The notes under the pieces were generated by a model. That model searched no databases. It was given only the letters and a program-made list of their open reading frames with translations, and was not told where the DNA came from. This document shows, piece after piece, positions 1 through 7,386 of a stretch of DNA of 12,307 nt. Source of the stretch: Cyanobacteria bacterium K_DeepCast_35m_m2_023 (GTDB lineage Bacteria > Cyanobacteriota > Cyanobacteriia > PCC-6307 > Cyanobiaceae); NCBI GenBank assembly GCA_016882345.1, contig VGQR01000029.1, positions 1 through 12,307 of the forward strand, written 5' to 3'. The position numbers and the translations under genes are program-made. Every line of letters starts with the position of its first letter. Positions within the stretch are counted from its first letter, which is position 1.

Positions 1-9
1 CGCTCAACT

Positions 10-41
10 GTTTCACTGCAAGCACGTTTCACTGCAAGCAC
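10..41. repeat. two tandem copies of a 16-bp repeat
   Basis: The unit GTTTCACTGCAAGCAC occurs exactly twice, at 10-25 and 26-41, without a spacer. A partial third start (GTCTGTTTG) follows. There is no spacer and no third copy, so this is not a CRISPR array. It sits just before the terminator at 60-85 and probably belongs to the 3' end or 3' UTR of a gene to the left. Its function is unknown, and simple slippage duplication is the easiest explanation. Confidence 0.8.
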
Positions 42-59
42 GTCTGTTTGTGACGACCC

Positions 60-85
60 AGCCGCCTCGCAAGGGGCGGCTTTTT
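60..85 (+). terminator. Rho-independent terminator
   Basis: A 9-bp stem pairs 60-68 (AGCCGCCTC) with 73-81 (GGGGCGGCT). It contains one G-U pair and is closed by a GCAA tetraloop at 69-72. Five T residues follow directly at 81-85. This is a textbook intrinsic terminator reading rightward. The opposite direction has no T run after the stem, so it should end a plus-strand transcript whose gene lies off the left edge. Confidence 0.9.
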
Positions 86-292
86 GCTGGGATTGCAGGG
101 GTGCTTCCGCCGCCCGTACGGGTTGGCCGGCGTGGACAGGGCTGATGCCGGGGTTCGCAGGTGTGGGCCCCATCGTGCTCTTGGCAAGGTGTCCACAATG
201 GTGTTCACCTTCAGCAGCGCGCCGCCCGGAACCGTCTGCGGCGCACGCCCCAGCTAGGACCCAGGATCCATTGGCAGGCTGGCCGGGCCGGC
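86..292. other. non-coding stretch, nothing recognised
   Basis: Between the terminator and the 3' end of the cyclophilin gene I see no convincing gene, tRNA or clear promoter. The open frames here (for example the minus-strand frame over 13-198) cross the terminator and encode Pro/Arg/Cys-rich low-complexity peptides typical of GC-rich shadow frames. Confidence 0.5.
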
Positions 293-1408
293 TCAGGCGT
301 GCGGCTGGAGGTTGTTGGCGCCGTCGATCACCCTGGCTTTGATGATGGTGTCGTCCACGGTCAACTCTTCAAGCACATCCATGCCGTCGACGACGTAGCC
401 GAAGGCGGCGTAGCGGCCATCCACCAGGTTGAGTCCGGCCGGGGTCAACTCAGGTTCGTAGAGAAAGAAGAAAAACTGGGACGAGCCGTCATCGAGCCGT
501 TCATCCGAATGGGCCCAGCCCAGGGTTCCGTAGGTGGCAAAGGGCAGCACCGCTTCGGCCTTGAAGCGTCCCACATCTTCAAAGGTCAGGTTGTAGATCG
601 GAGCGGCATCACCTTTGATGCGGATTTCCAGCGGCACGGTGCGGATCTGTTTGCTGCGGGGATCGACATAGCCCTCGTCAGGCCCCTTGGGATCGCCGGT
701 CTGCAGCACATAGAAATCTTCGGCGCGGATGAACGGCAGGCCGTCGTAGAACCCGCGCTCAACCAGATCAACGAAGGCCCCACCAGTGATCGGTGCGTTG
801 TAACCGTCGATCACGGCGGTCAGCGGGCCTTTGCTGGTCTCAAGCTTCACCGTCGCCCGGCCCAACAGCCTGGGCAATGCATCAAATTCGGCCGGAATCG
901 TGAAGGGGAAGGTCTCCACCTGCAGTTCCTCCAGCTGCCCGATGGTGGTCAGGGCTGCGCGGCGAGCCTCCAGGAACGCGTCGCGCTGCTCGCTCTCACT
1001 GCTCGCTTCGAGCGCGGTCAGCTGCGGTCCCAGCTCATCGAGCCATTGGGCGGCCTCGGCCCGCTGGTCAGCGGGGACCGCCGCCAGCATGGCGTCGCGC
1101 TTGCTGCTCAACAGCGATTGGCTGCGTTTGCTGGTGCTGACCAAGGCGCTCCAGCGTTTGGCGCGCAGGTCGTCGCTGGTGGCCTCGAGCCGTCGTTGCA
1201 GCTGCTGCAGATCCGGGGCCTCGATGGGCAAGGCATTGCGCAGGATGGCGCTGGGATCCTTCACAGCGTTGCCTTCGGGCAGTGCAGCCCAGGCTGGTGC
1301 TGCCGCTGCGCAGCTCATGGTCAACGCCACGGCAACCATCAGCAGAGCGGCCTGGCGCAACTGCCGTGTCAGCCCTTGAACCCAGGTCCTGGCGTTGTGC
1401 GTGCCCAT
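293..1408 (-). CDS. lumenal cyclophilin-type peptidyl-prolyl isomerase, Cyp38-like
   Basis: This 371-aa protein should catalyse or assist cis-trans isomerisation of prolyl bonds in exported proteins. Residues 1-41 form a signal peptide: Arg-containing n-region, a hydrophobic stretch at about 19-37, and an AWA cleavage motif before ALPEG. Residues 45-165 are mostly helical, with many charged and Gln residues. Residues about 182-365 are a divergent cyclophilin domain: the [15 protein letters not shown] stretch at 209-223, the QTGDP stretch at 236-240, and GSSQFFFF at 308-315. This helical-plus-cyclophilin layout is that of the CYP38/TLP38 family, which helps assemble photosystem II in the thylakoid lumen. 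The motifs are eroded relative to active cyclophilins, so a chaperone or scaffold role is possible. It is divergent from efp with a 113-bp gap. The ATG start is supported by the complete signal peptide that follows. Confidence 0.88.
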   Translation of the reverse strand: MGTHNARTWVQGLTRQLRQAALLMVAVALTMSCAAAAPAWAALPEGNAVKDPSAILRNALPIEAPDLQQLQRRLEATSDDLRAKRWSALVSTSKRSQSLLSSKRDAMLAAVPADQRAEAAQWLDELGPQLTALEASSESEQRDAFLEARRAALTTIGQLEELQVETFPFTIPAEFDALPRLLGRATVKLETSKGPLTAVIDGYNAPITGGAFVDLVERGFYDGLPFIRAEDFYVLQTGDPKGPDEGYVDPRSKQIRTVPLEIRIKGDAAPIYNLTFEDVGRFKAEAVLPFATYGTLGWAHSDERLDDGSSQFFFFLYEPELTPAGLNLVDGRYAAFGYVVDGMDVLEELTVDDTIIKARVIDGANNLQPHA

Positions 1409-1493
1409 GGAATCCGCTGTCGTTGAGCGGACTTTGGCATAACCAATCGTGCGTCAGCAGCGGCACCGGCGGGGCAGATCCAGTAGCCAGCCG

Positions 1494-1499
1494 TACAAT
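1494..1499 (+). promoter_or_regulatory. candidate -10 box for efp
   Basis: TACAAT matches the bacterial -10 consensus at five of six positions and lies 22 bp before the efp ATG. I see no good -35 hexamer 16-18 bp upstream (the region reads GGGGCA). A start near 1506 would leave a leader of about 16 nt. The call rests on the hexamer and its position in the divergent intergenic region. Confidence 0.45.
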
Positions 1500-1521
1500 C
1501 CGGCCGATCCGATCCGCCGGA

Positions 1522-2082
1522 ATGATCTCCAGCAACGATTTTCGCACCGGGACCTCGATCGAGCTGGATGGCCAGGTCTGGCGGGTCGTCGAGTTTTTGC
1601 ACGTGAAGCCCGGCAAGGGTTCGGCCTTTGTTCGCACCAAGCTCAAGGCGGTCCAGAGCGGCAACGTGGTGGAAAAGACCTTCCGTGCCGGCGAGAGCGT
1701 GCCCCAGGCCGTGCTCGAGAAAAGCACCCTGCAGCACACCTACATGGAAGGCGACGACTACGTCTTCATGGACATGGCGTCCTACGAGGAGACCCGCCTG
1801 ACCGCCAAGCAGATCGGCGACAGCCGCAAATACCTCAAGGAAGGCATGGAGGTGAACGTGGTCGCCTGGAACGGCAAGCCACTCGAGGTGGAGCTTCCCA
1901 ACTCGGTCGTGCTTGAAATCACCCAGACCGACCCCGGTGTCAAGGGTGATACGGCCACTGGAGGCACCAAGCCGGCCATCGTCGAAACCGGCGCCCAGGT
2001 GATGGTGCCCCTGTTCCTGTCGATTGGCGAGAAGATCAAGATTGATACCCGCACGGACAGCTATCTGGGCCGGGAGAACTGA
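1522..2082 (+). CDS. efp: translation elongation factor P
   Basis: This 186-aa protein is EF-P, which binds between the ribosomal P and E sites and relieves stalling at consecutive prolines. The length matches the usual 185-189 aa. Residues 1-65 form the KOW-like N-terminal domain, with the tip loop KPGKG at 29-33. Lys32 stands at the position that is modified in E. coli (Lys34); the tip is a Lys, not the Arg form that is rhamnosylated elsewhere. Two OB-fold domains follow, and the C-terminal signature [11 protein letters not shown] is present. The frame is open upstream to 1282, but that extension is low-complexity and runs antisense into the cyclophilin gene, so the ATG giving [10 protein letters not shown] is chosen. 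accB follows after 5 bp, so the two are probably co-transcribed. Confidence 0.97.
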   Translation: MISSNDFRTGTSIELDGQVWRVVEFLHVKPGKGSAFVRTKLKAVQSGNVVEKTFRAGESVPQAVLEKSTLQHTYMEGDDYVFMDMASYEETRLTAKQIGDSRKYLKEGMEVNVVAWNGKPLEVELPNSVVLEITQTDPGVKGDTATGGTKPAIVETGAQVMVPLFLSIGEKIKIDTRTDSYLGREN

Positions 2083-2087
2083 ACCCC

Positions 2088-2576
2088 ATGCAGCTCGATC
2101 ACGACCAGCTTCACAAGCTGTTGGCCCTCCTCGGGGACAGCGACATCCAAGAGCTCAAGCTCGAGGGCGATGACTTTCGTCTCGAGGTGCGGCGCAATTT
2201 GCCTGGCGCCGTTTCCCAGGTGATTCACTCACCCGTGGCCGCTGCGCTGCCGGTGGCTCCAGCCGCCGCCATCCCCGCAGCAGCAGCGGCAACCCCCTCG
2301 GCGCCGCCGCCGGCCGCCCCGGCCGTGCGCAGCGATCTGCTCGAGATCACCGCTCCGATGGTGGCCACCTTCTACCGCTCTCCGGCCCCCGGCGATCCGC
2401 CCTTTGTCGAGGTGGGTGCCCGCATCAGTTCTGGCCAGCCGGTCTGCATCCTCGAGGCGATGAAGCTGATGAATGAGCTCGAATCCGAAGTCAGCGGTGA
2501 AGTGGTGGAAATCCTGGTTGAGAACGGCACTCCGGTCGAGTTTGGACAGGTGCTGATGCGCGTCAAGCCGGGCTGA
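2088..2576 (+). CDS. accB: acetyl-CoA carboxylase biotin carboxyl carrier protein
   Basis: This 162-aa protein is the BCCP subunit of acetyl-CoA carboxylase, which carries CO2 on biotin between the biotin carboxylase and carboxyltransferase in the first step of fatty acid synthesis. Residues 1-38 are the N-terminal region ([18 protein letters not shown]). Residues about 41-82 are an Ala/Pro-rich flexible linker. Residues 83-162 are the biotinyl domain, with the biotin-accepting Lys126 in EAMKLMNE and the usual [21 protein letters not shown] stretch split around residues 87-107, which includes the thumb region. The length is normal. It starts 5 bp after efp, and GGGAG at 2072-2076 inside the efp 3' end could serve as a ribosome binding site. 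Its stop lies 16 bp from the convergent end of pdxA. Confidence 0.97.
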   Translation: MQLDHDQLHKLLALLGDSDIQELKLEGDDFRLEVRRNLPGAVSQVIHSPVAAALPVAPAAAIPAAAAATPSAPPPAAPAVRSDLLEITAPMVATFYRSPAPGDPPFVEVGARISSGQPVCILEAMKLMNELESEVSGEVVEILVENGTPVEFGQVLMRVKPG

Positions 2577-2592
2577 TTCGTCGATCAGGGGC

Positions 2593-3621
2593 CTAGCCCA
2601 GCTCGATCGCTGTCTCGATGGCGGCCGTCATGCTGGCGGCCCTAGCCACCCCGCGCCCCGCGATCGCAAACCCGGTGCCGTGGTCGGGCGACGTCCGCAG
2701 AAATGGCAACCCCAGGGTGGTGTTGACGGCGGCATCAAAGGCCAGCAGCTTGACCGGGATCAGCCCTTGATCGTGGTACAGAGCCAGGTAGCCATCGGGT
2801 CCAGCAGCCTGCCCCTGCCAGGCTTCTGCAGCCCCCAGCCAGCAGGTGTCTGGTGGCTGGGGGCCGAGCAGGTTCACCTGGGGGTGTTGCCTGCCCCAGG
2901 CCTCCAGGCAGGGCTGCAGCCAATCGCGTTCTTCGCTGCCAAGGGCACCCCCCTCACCCGCGTGCGGATTGAGCCCGGCCACCACCAGCTGCGGCGTTTG
3001 CGTCATGCGCAGGCAGAACCCCAGCAAGACGTCGAGCTTCGCTGCAATCAGCCCCGCGTCCAGCGCCGCCGGCACGGCCGCCAGGGGCATGTGGGTGGTG
3101 GCCAGCAGGGTGTTGAGCCGCCAGGTTCCATGGGGTGATCGTGCGGTGAACAGCATGGAGGCTGGAGCCCCGCCGGCCATCTCGGCCAGCCGTTCGGTCT
3201 GCCCTGGGTAGCGATGCCCGGCTGCATGCCAACTGGATTTGGCGATCGGAGCCGTCACCAGGGCCTGGCAGCGTCCCGCCAGCACCAGGTCGGTGGCCTG
3301 GCTCAACCAGGCAAACGAGGCGGCTCCACAGGCGGCATTGCTGTGGCCTGGTTGGGCTGGCGCCTCAAGCGGCAGCTCCACCATCTCAAGTTCGGCCGGG
3401 TCCCGCAGGGGCACCTCGCTGTGGCGGCGCAGCTGGCTGTAGCTCGCCTCAAGCCAGCTGCGGCAGCCCACCAGCAGCGGATCGGGGCAGCGCTGCCGCA
3501 GCTGCGGTTGGGCCAGGGCCTTGAGCGTCACTTCGGCGCCGATGCCGGCTGGATCGCCCAGGGCAATGGCCAGGCGCGTGCTGTTGGGGTTGGATGGGGA
3601 CCGGTCCGGGGCGTTGCCCAT
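2593..3621 (-). CDS. pdxA: 4-hydroxythreonine-4-phosphate dehydrogenase
   Basis: This 342-aa enzyme oxidises 4-phosphohydroxy-L-threonine with NAD(P)+ in the DXP-dependent route to pyridoxal phosphate. Recognisable blocks are IALGDPAGIG (18-27), VTAPIAK (122-128), ATTHMPL (174-180), GLNPHAGEGG (216-225), YHDQG (282-286) and the C-terminal TLGLPFLRTSPDHGTGFAIAG stretch (about 302-322). Of the three metal-binding histidines of the E. coli enzyme, the equivalents of His211 and His266 are visible as His177 and His283. The third normally lies in GHTE, but here the motif reads GQTE (Gln141). The frame is open to 3678, but the ATG at 3621 gives the usual length. It overlaps by three bases the start codon of the plus-strand ORF at 3620. 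Confidence 0.94.
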   Translation of the reverse strand: MGNAPDRSPSNPNSTRLAIALGDPAGIGAEVTLKALAQPQLRQRCPDPLLVGCRSWLEASYSQLRRHSEVPLRDPAELEMVELPLEAPAQPGHSNAACGAASFAWLSQATDLVLAGRCQALVTAPIAKSSWHAAGHRYPGQTERLAEMAGGAPASMLFTARSPHGTWRLNTLLATTHMPLAAVPAALDAGLIAAKLDVLLGFCLRMTQTPQLVVAGLNPHAGEGGALGSEERDWLQPCLEAWGRQHPQVNLLGPQPPDTCWLGAAEAWQGQAAGPDGYLALYHDQGLIPVKLLAFDAAVNTTLGLPFLRTSPDHGTGFAIAGRGVARAASMTAAIETAIELG

Positions 3622-3823
3622 GCTGCGCTGGTTGTTGCTGGCTGGAATCGGCTTTGGTTTGGTCACCGGAGTGAGCAAGGGCTGGATCGAACTGCGCTGG
3701 GGCCGGATGTTGCGCGATTTCGGCGTTCCCTATGTGGCTGATCCTGAACCGTCAAAGGGCGACTGTGCGCCAGCGGCGCCCTCTTCCTCCTCGGCCAGGG
3801 ATGCCCGCAGGCCTTCGCGGTAG
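3620..3823 (+). CDS. small membrane-anchored hypothetical protein
   Basis: This 67-aa ORF has no function I can name. Residues 2-17 (LRWLLLAGIGFGLVTG) form a plausible membrane or signal anchor. An amphipathic WIELRWGRMLRDFGV stretch and the sequence PYVADPEP follow. From about residue 48 the sequence becomes Ala/Pro/Ser/Arg-rich where it runs antisense over the 3' end of the epimerase gene (94 nt), so the conserved part is probably residues 1-45. The composition of that part is protein-like and unlike a shadow frame. I recall small ORFs of this style at this place in marine picocyanobacteria, but cannot verify it. The ATG is chosen because the anchor follows directly. It overlaps the pdxA start codon in CATG at 3619-3622. 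Confidence 0.6.
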   Translation: MLRWLLLAGIGFGLVTGVSKGWIELRWGRMLRDFGVPYVADPEPSKGDCAPAAPSSSSARDARRPSR

Positions 3824-4692
3824 CTGGGGTAGCGCAGCCGATAGCCGAGGGTTGAGCACAGCAGGGCATTGCTGACCCGACGGTTGTCCAGCCAGAAACT
3901 GCGGGCCATTGGGCTCATGCTCGCTTCGATCTGCTCAAAGCGCTGCAGTGGAGGCAGAGGGCAACCCAGCAGATGGGCGGCGTAGCCCAGTTGTTCGCTC
4001 GAGGGACAGGGCACGTCATCACTGATGTTGACGATCAACGGCCGCCGTTGCGGTTCGAGCGCCATGCAGTGCAGCAGCGCGCCGCAGATGTCGTCGACAT
4101 GCACCCGGCAGAACACCTGCCCCGGGCGGTGCACAAGGCGGCCGCGGCCGGCGCGCAGCTCGGCAAATGGGTTGCGGCCCGGACCGTAGATCGCCGGCAG
4201 CCTGAAGATCTGCAGCGGTAGCCCCAGGCTTTGCCAGGCCTGTTCGCAGGCCAGCCGTGCCCGGCTGCGGCCCACGCCGGGCTGACAGGGCGACTGCTCA
4301 TCGACCCAGGCTCCGGCGCTGTTTCCATAGACGCCGGTGGTGGAGAGATAGCCCAGCCAATGGGGGCGCAGGGCGCCCAGGTGCCCGCCCAGGGTTGCGA
4401 GCACTGGATCGCGACCATCGGACCCGGGCGCAATGGTGCTCAGCACATGGGTCACCCCGGCCAGGGCGTCCAGGCTGGGCACCAGCCCGCTGTCCGTGTC
4501 AAAGCCGATGGTCTGCCACCCGGGTGGCGGTGGGGGAGCCTGCTGGGGCCGCCGCTGGCTCATCAACCCGGCAAGGCCTTGTCGCGCAGCGGCCTGGGCC
4601 AGTCGGCTGCCGCAATAACCGCCCCCCAGCACCAGCAGCTTGACCGTCGCCGATGCGTTCAGTCCGCTTGTACTATCTGCTTGAACGGTCAT
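3730..4692 (-). CDS. NAD-dependent epimerase/dehydratase-like protein (atypical SDR)
   Basis: This 320-aa protein belongs to the extended or atypical short-chain dehydrogenase superfamily. A Rossmann beta-strand plus glycine motif (VKLLVLGGGYCGSRLA, residues 17-32) binds the dinucleotide. STIAPG (85-90) and YLSTTGVYG (115-123) occupy the places of the usual NAG-type and active-site strands. FRLPAIYGPGRNPF (163-176) and FCRVHVDDI (194-202) are typical of nucleoside-sugar epimerase relatives such as YeeZ. The catalytic YxxxK is not intact: after SxxxVYG the segment reads RSRARLACE (142-150). The substrate is therefore unknown. The ATG at 4692 is supported by an AGGA at 4700-4703 (minus strand), 7 nt upstream. 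An in-frame extension to 4791 is Arg-rich and unlikely. The tail after about residue 300 (EEEEGAAGAQ) overlaps the opposing small ORF. Confidence 0.85.
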   Translation of the reverse strand: MTVQADSTSGLNASATVKLLVLGGGYCGSRLAQAAARQGLAGLMSQRRPQQAPPPPPGWQTIGFDTDSGLVPSLDALAGVTHVLSTIAPGSDGRDPVLATLGGHLGALRPHWLGYLSTTGVYGNSAGAWVDEQSPCQPGVGRSRARLACEQAWQSLGLPLQIFRLPAIYGPGRNPFAELRAGRGRLVHRPGQVFCRVHVDDICGALLHCMALEPQRRPLIVNISDDVPCPSSEQLGYAAHLLGCPLPPLQRFEQIEASMSPMARSFWLDNRRVSNALLCSTLGYRLRYPSYREGLRASLAEEEEGAAGAQSPFDGSGSAT

Positions 4693-4816
4693 GGTCGCAT
4701 CCTGTCCCGTTTTAATGCCGCCCAGCTCAGGGCGGCCAGGCCGCACTGAATCCTCCCTGCGCGCGCGCCAAACGCGCCCCGGCCTCGCCAAGCGCCGCGG
4801 CGGCGGTTGGGAGCCC

Positions 4817-4945
4817 GTGTTGGCTCCGGCTGTCTTGGTGGCTGTCTTTTTGTTTGCGGCGGCCCTGTTGGCCCCAGAGCGGCCCCAGGATCAGGCAGCC
4901 ATCTGCCAGCGCCACAACGGCCCTGACGCCTGTCGAGTCTGGTGA
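4817..4945 (+). CDS. small single-span hypothetical protein
   Basis: This candidate 42-aa ORF reads from a GTG at 4817. Residues 3-18 (APAVLVAVFLFAAALL) would form one membrane span or signal anchor. The tail contains AICQRHNGPDACRVW with two cysteines. The frame is open further upstream to an ATG at 4691, but that part is Arg/Pro-rich and lies in the leader of the epimerase gene. GGGAG at 4809-4813 could act as a ribosome binding site for the GTG. The C-terminal 55 nt overlap the opposing HNH gene. I recall small proteins ending in a similar Cys-x-x-His/Cys-Val-Trp pattern in picocyanobacteria, but am not certain. The function is unknown. Confidence 0.5.
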   Translation: MLAPAVLVAVFLFAAALLAPERPQDQAAICQRHNGPDACRVW

Positions 4946-5316
4946 GCCTGGGGTTGGCTGGCCTCTGATGCCTTGGGTTCGGCCCATTGCAGCAGTCGCA
5001 TCGCCAGCTTCAGGTCGCCTTCGGTCCAGGCCTTGAGCGCCATGGCCCGGCGGGGGTCGTAGAAGCTCTGGCGCCGATACCAGACAAAGGCGTCGGCATC
5101 ACCTTTGTGGCCGTTGCAGGCCAGGCAGGCGGGCACACAGTTTTCGGTGATGCTCAGCCCGCCACGGCTCTGGGGCAACACGTGATCGATCGATTCAGAG
5201 GCCTGGCCGCAGTAGAGGCACCGCTGATTGGTGACCCGGTGCAGTTGTTGGCGCCAGCGGCGCGCACGCAGTTTTGGGCAGAGATCCTCGAGGAAGACCG
5301 CATCCCGGGCGTGCAT
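4891..5316 (-). CDS. HNH endonuclease family protein
   Basis: This 141-aa protein carries a compact HNH (ββα-metal) nuclease domain. Zinc-knuckle cysteines are at 33/36 (CLYC) and 64/67 (CLAC). The catalytic DH pair is Asp44-His45 in IDHVLPQSRGG, followed by the Asn59-Cys60 segment and CNGHKG at 67-72, which ends the HNH motif. The N-terminal 30 residues are basic. The C-terminal part after residue 115 is Ala/Gln-rich and overlaps the small plus-strand ORF at 4817. Such stand-alone HNH proteins occur as conserved chromosomal genes in picocyanobacteria, and the role in vivo is not known to me. It is divergent from the SNF2 gene with 82 bp between starts. I see no strong ribosome binding site at its ATG. 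Confidence 0.88.
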   Translation of the reverse strand: MHARDAVFLEDLCPKLRARRWRQQLHRVTNQRCLYCGQASESIDHVLPQSRGGLSITENCVPACLACNGHKGDADAFVWYRRQSFYDPRRAMALKAWTEGDLKLAMRLLQWAEPKASEASQPQAHQTRQASGPLWRWQMAA

Positions 5317-5398
5317 GCCAGCGTTTCGGTTGCTGGCAGTCTGACCCTGGCGGCAGGGGTGTCAATGTGTCGAGGACTGCACTTTCGCCGTTTGCTCG

Positions 5399-7003
5399 GT
5401 GGTTCAACGCTGTTTGCTGCGTTTGGGTGCCACGGGTGCGATCGAAGTGGTCAGTCCCTTTGATGCCGTCACCCAGGCTCAGTTGCGGGCCGTGAGGCCA
5501 CGCGGATCCTGGTGCAGTCGTCGGCGCTGCTGGGACTTTCCCCTCGAGGCGGCTCTGGTGCTGCGGCAGCAGCTTGGTTCCCGTTTTGCCCTCGACCCGG
5601 AGCTCGAGCGCTGGCTGCGCTGGTTGGAGCGTCCCTTGCCCCCCTTGCCGCCGCACCGGGAGCTGGTGGCCGCCGCCCATCTGCAGCAGCCCCTGCCCGA
5701 TGGTCGCCAGCTGTTTGCCCATCAACGCTCCGGAGTGCGTTGGCTGTTGGCACGGCGTGGCGCAGTCTTGGCCGATGCCATGGGGCTGGGCAAGACCCTC
5801 ACGGCCCTGGTGGCGGCCCGGGCGTTGGTGCGGCTGATCGATTGCCGCGTGGTGGTGCTGGCCCCTGTGGGCCTGCACAGCCATTGGCAACGGGAAGCGG
5901 CCGCGCTGCAGTTGCAGCTGGTGTTGTTCAGCTGGGCGGCGGTTCCCGAGGATCTGCCCGAGGCCGGGTGTGTCCTGATCGTCGATGAAGCCCATTACGC
6001 CCAGAACGGCAACGCGCGGCGCAGCAAGGCCCTGTTGCGTCTGGCCCGTCATCCGCGCCTGCGGGCCTGTTGGCTGTTGACGGGCACCCCGATGAAGAAC
6101 GGCCGGCCAGCCCAGTTGTTTCCCTTGCTGGCCGCCATCGGCCATCCCATCGCTGCCGATCAGCGCGCCTTTGAGCAGCGCTACTGCGGCGGCTATTGGC
6201 GCGAACAGGGTGGGCGTCGTCAGTGGTCGGCCCAGGGGGCTAGCGCGCTGCCCGAGCTGCAGCGGCTGGTCCGCCCCCTGCTGCTGCATCGCCGCAAGCA
6301 GGATTGCCTCGATCTGCCGCCAAAACACCGCCAGCACTGGCCGGTCGCGCTGACGCCCCAGCAGGCCGAGGCCTTCGATCGCGACGTGGATGCGTCGGTC
6401 CGCGACTATCGACTGCGCGCCAGCCTGGGCCTGGTGCGGCGCGATGCCGAGGCCCTGGCGTTGCTCACGACAATGCGGCAGTTGGCGTCGCACTACACGC
6501 CGCAGGCGGCCGTTGAGCTGATTGCACCGCTGCTTCAACACGGTGAGCCGGTTGTGGTGTTTACCGCGTTTGTGGCCTCGGCTCAGGCCCTGCACGCGCG
6601 CCTGGCTGCACCGGGGGATCCAGGACTGTTGATCGGGTCTTTGCCGGCACCGCTGCGTCAACAGCAGGTCGATGCGTTTCAGCGGGGCGCGATGCCGCTG
6701 CTGGTGGCCACCTATGGCACCGGGGGTCTGGGCTACACCCTGCACCGGGCCCGGCATGTGGTGCTGCTCGAGCGACCCTGGACCCCCGGGGATGCCGAGC
6801 AGGCCGAAGACCGTTGCCACCGCATTGGCATGGGGGCGGCGTTGCAATGCCATTGGCTGACGCTGGGTCCGGCAGATCAGTTGGTGGATGCGCTGATCGC
6901 CAGCAAGGCCGAACGCATTGCCGTGGTGCTGCAGCACAAGACCCACGAGCTGCGCCGCCAGCGGCTGGCGGCCATGGTCGAAGCGCTGTTTGCCGGCCGT
7001 TAA
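5399..7003 (+). CDS. SNF2-family DEAD/DEAH helicase
   Basis: This 534-aa SF2 ATPase has a complete two-lobe SNF2 core: motif I ADAMGLGKT (125-133), motif II DEAH (196-199), motif III LLTGTP (226-231), motif V ATYGTGGLGYTL (437-448) and motif VI EDRCHRIGM (470-478). Residues 11-60 (AIEVVSPFD...RCWDFPLEAALVL) resemble the short region preceding the core in SMARCAL1-type annealing helicases. The best guess is DNA translocation or remodelling in repair or replication. It lacks the long extra domains of HepA/RapA. The frame opens at 5345 after a TGA, and the only start codon before the conserved region is GTG at 5399. Its end is 14 bp from the convergent lipoprotein gene. It is divergent from the HNH gene. 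Confidence 0.92.
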   Translation: MVQRCLLRLGATGAIEVVSPFDAVTQAQLRAVRPRGSWCSRRRCWDFPLEAALVLRQQLGSRFALDPELERWLRWLERPLPPLPPHRELVAAAHLQQPLPDGRQLFAHQRSGVRWLLARRGAVLADAMGLGKTLTALVAARALVRLIDCRVVVLAPVGLHSHWQREAAALQLQLVLFSWAAVPEDLPEAGCVLIVDEAHYAQNGNARRSKALLRLARHPRLRACWLLTGTPMKNGRPAQLFPLLAAIGHPIAADQRAFEQRYCGGYWREQGGRRQWSAQGASALPELQRLVRPLLLHRRKQDCLDLPPKHRQHWPVALTPQQAEAFDRDVDASVRDYRLRASLGLVRRDAEALALLTTMRQLASHYTPQAAVELIAPLLQHGEPVVVFTAFVASAQALHARLAAPGDPGLLIGSLPAPLRQQQVDAFQRGAMPLLVATYGTGGLGYTLHRARHVVLLERPWTPGDAEQAEDRCHRIGMGAALQCHWLTLGPADQLVDALIASKAERIAVVLQHKTHELRRQRLAAMVEALFAGR

Positions 7004-7017
7004 GCCGCCGTTGAGCC

Positions 7018-7377
7018 TCAGTTGGCGTCGCGGCAGCTCTGGTGCCGGGTCTTCAGCTCCGAGACCAGCAGTGGATCCAGTCGTTTCGCTGGTGCCTGGC
7101 GGACCAGGGTCATGGCCGCTTCGATGTCGCGGCAGGCGGCCTTGTCGTCACCGGCAAGGGCCAACAGCACCGAGCGTTCGTTGCGCGGGCCCGGATCGTT
7201 TGCAAACCGCGCCACCACCTGGTCACAGCGGCGCAGGGCCTGGGGCAGGGCCTGCAGGCTCACGTCCCGCAGGCAGTCGTCGCGCCGCATCGTGCGCTGG
7301 GGCAGGTCGGCTTCGCTGCAGCCGACCAATGCTGCGGTGAGCGTCAGCCCCAGGGCCGCCAGGACAGGGGCATTCAT
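7018..7377 (-). CDS. putative lipoprotein, hypothetical
   Basis: This 119-aa protein has an N-terminal signal with a lipobox (ALVGC, Cys20), which predicts lipid attachment after signal peptidase II cleavage. The rest has four further cysteines (in DDCL, RRCDQ, KAACRD and HQSCRD). Alternating hydrophobic and charged helices such as RNERSVLLALAGDDKAACRD look like a tetratricopeptide-type helical pair. No function can be named. It starts 9 bp after the stop of the upstream secreted-protein gene, so the two probably form an operon. It converges with the SNF2 gene. Confidence 0.82.
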   Translation of the reverse strand: MNAPVLAALGLTLTAALVGCSEADLPQRTMRRDDCLRDVSLQALPQALRRCDQVVARFANDPGPRNERSVLLALAGDDKAACRDIEAAMTLVRQAPAKRLDPLLVSELKTRHQSCRDAN

Positions 7378-7386
7378 GCTGGCAGC

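Noticed and set aside
10..41. tandem repeats as a CRISPR start
   Set aside because: Only two copies and no spacer between them.
161..1426. 421-aa open frame on the plus strand opposite the cyclophilin
   Set aside because: No motif or signal, Gln/Gly/His-rich. The minus frame has a signal peptide and a cyclophilin domain.
2573..2588. CTGAT/ATCAG inverted repeat between accB and pdxA as a bidirectional terminator
   Set aside because: Only five pairs and no T run on either side. Too weak to call.
5195..6946. 583-aa open frame antisense to the SNF2 gene
   Set aside because: It is Gln/His/Arg/Gly-rich without any domain, and it mirrors a plus-strand gene with all SNF2 motifs. Long shadow frames are common at this GC content.
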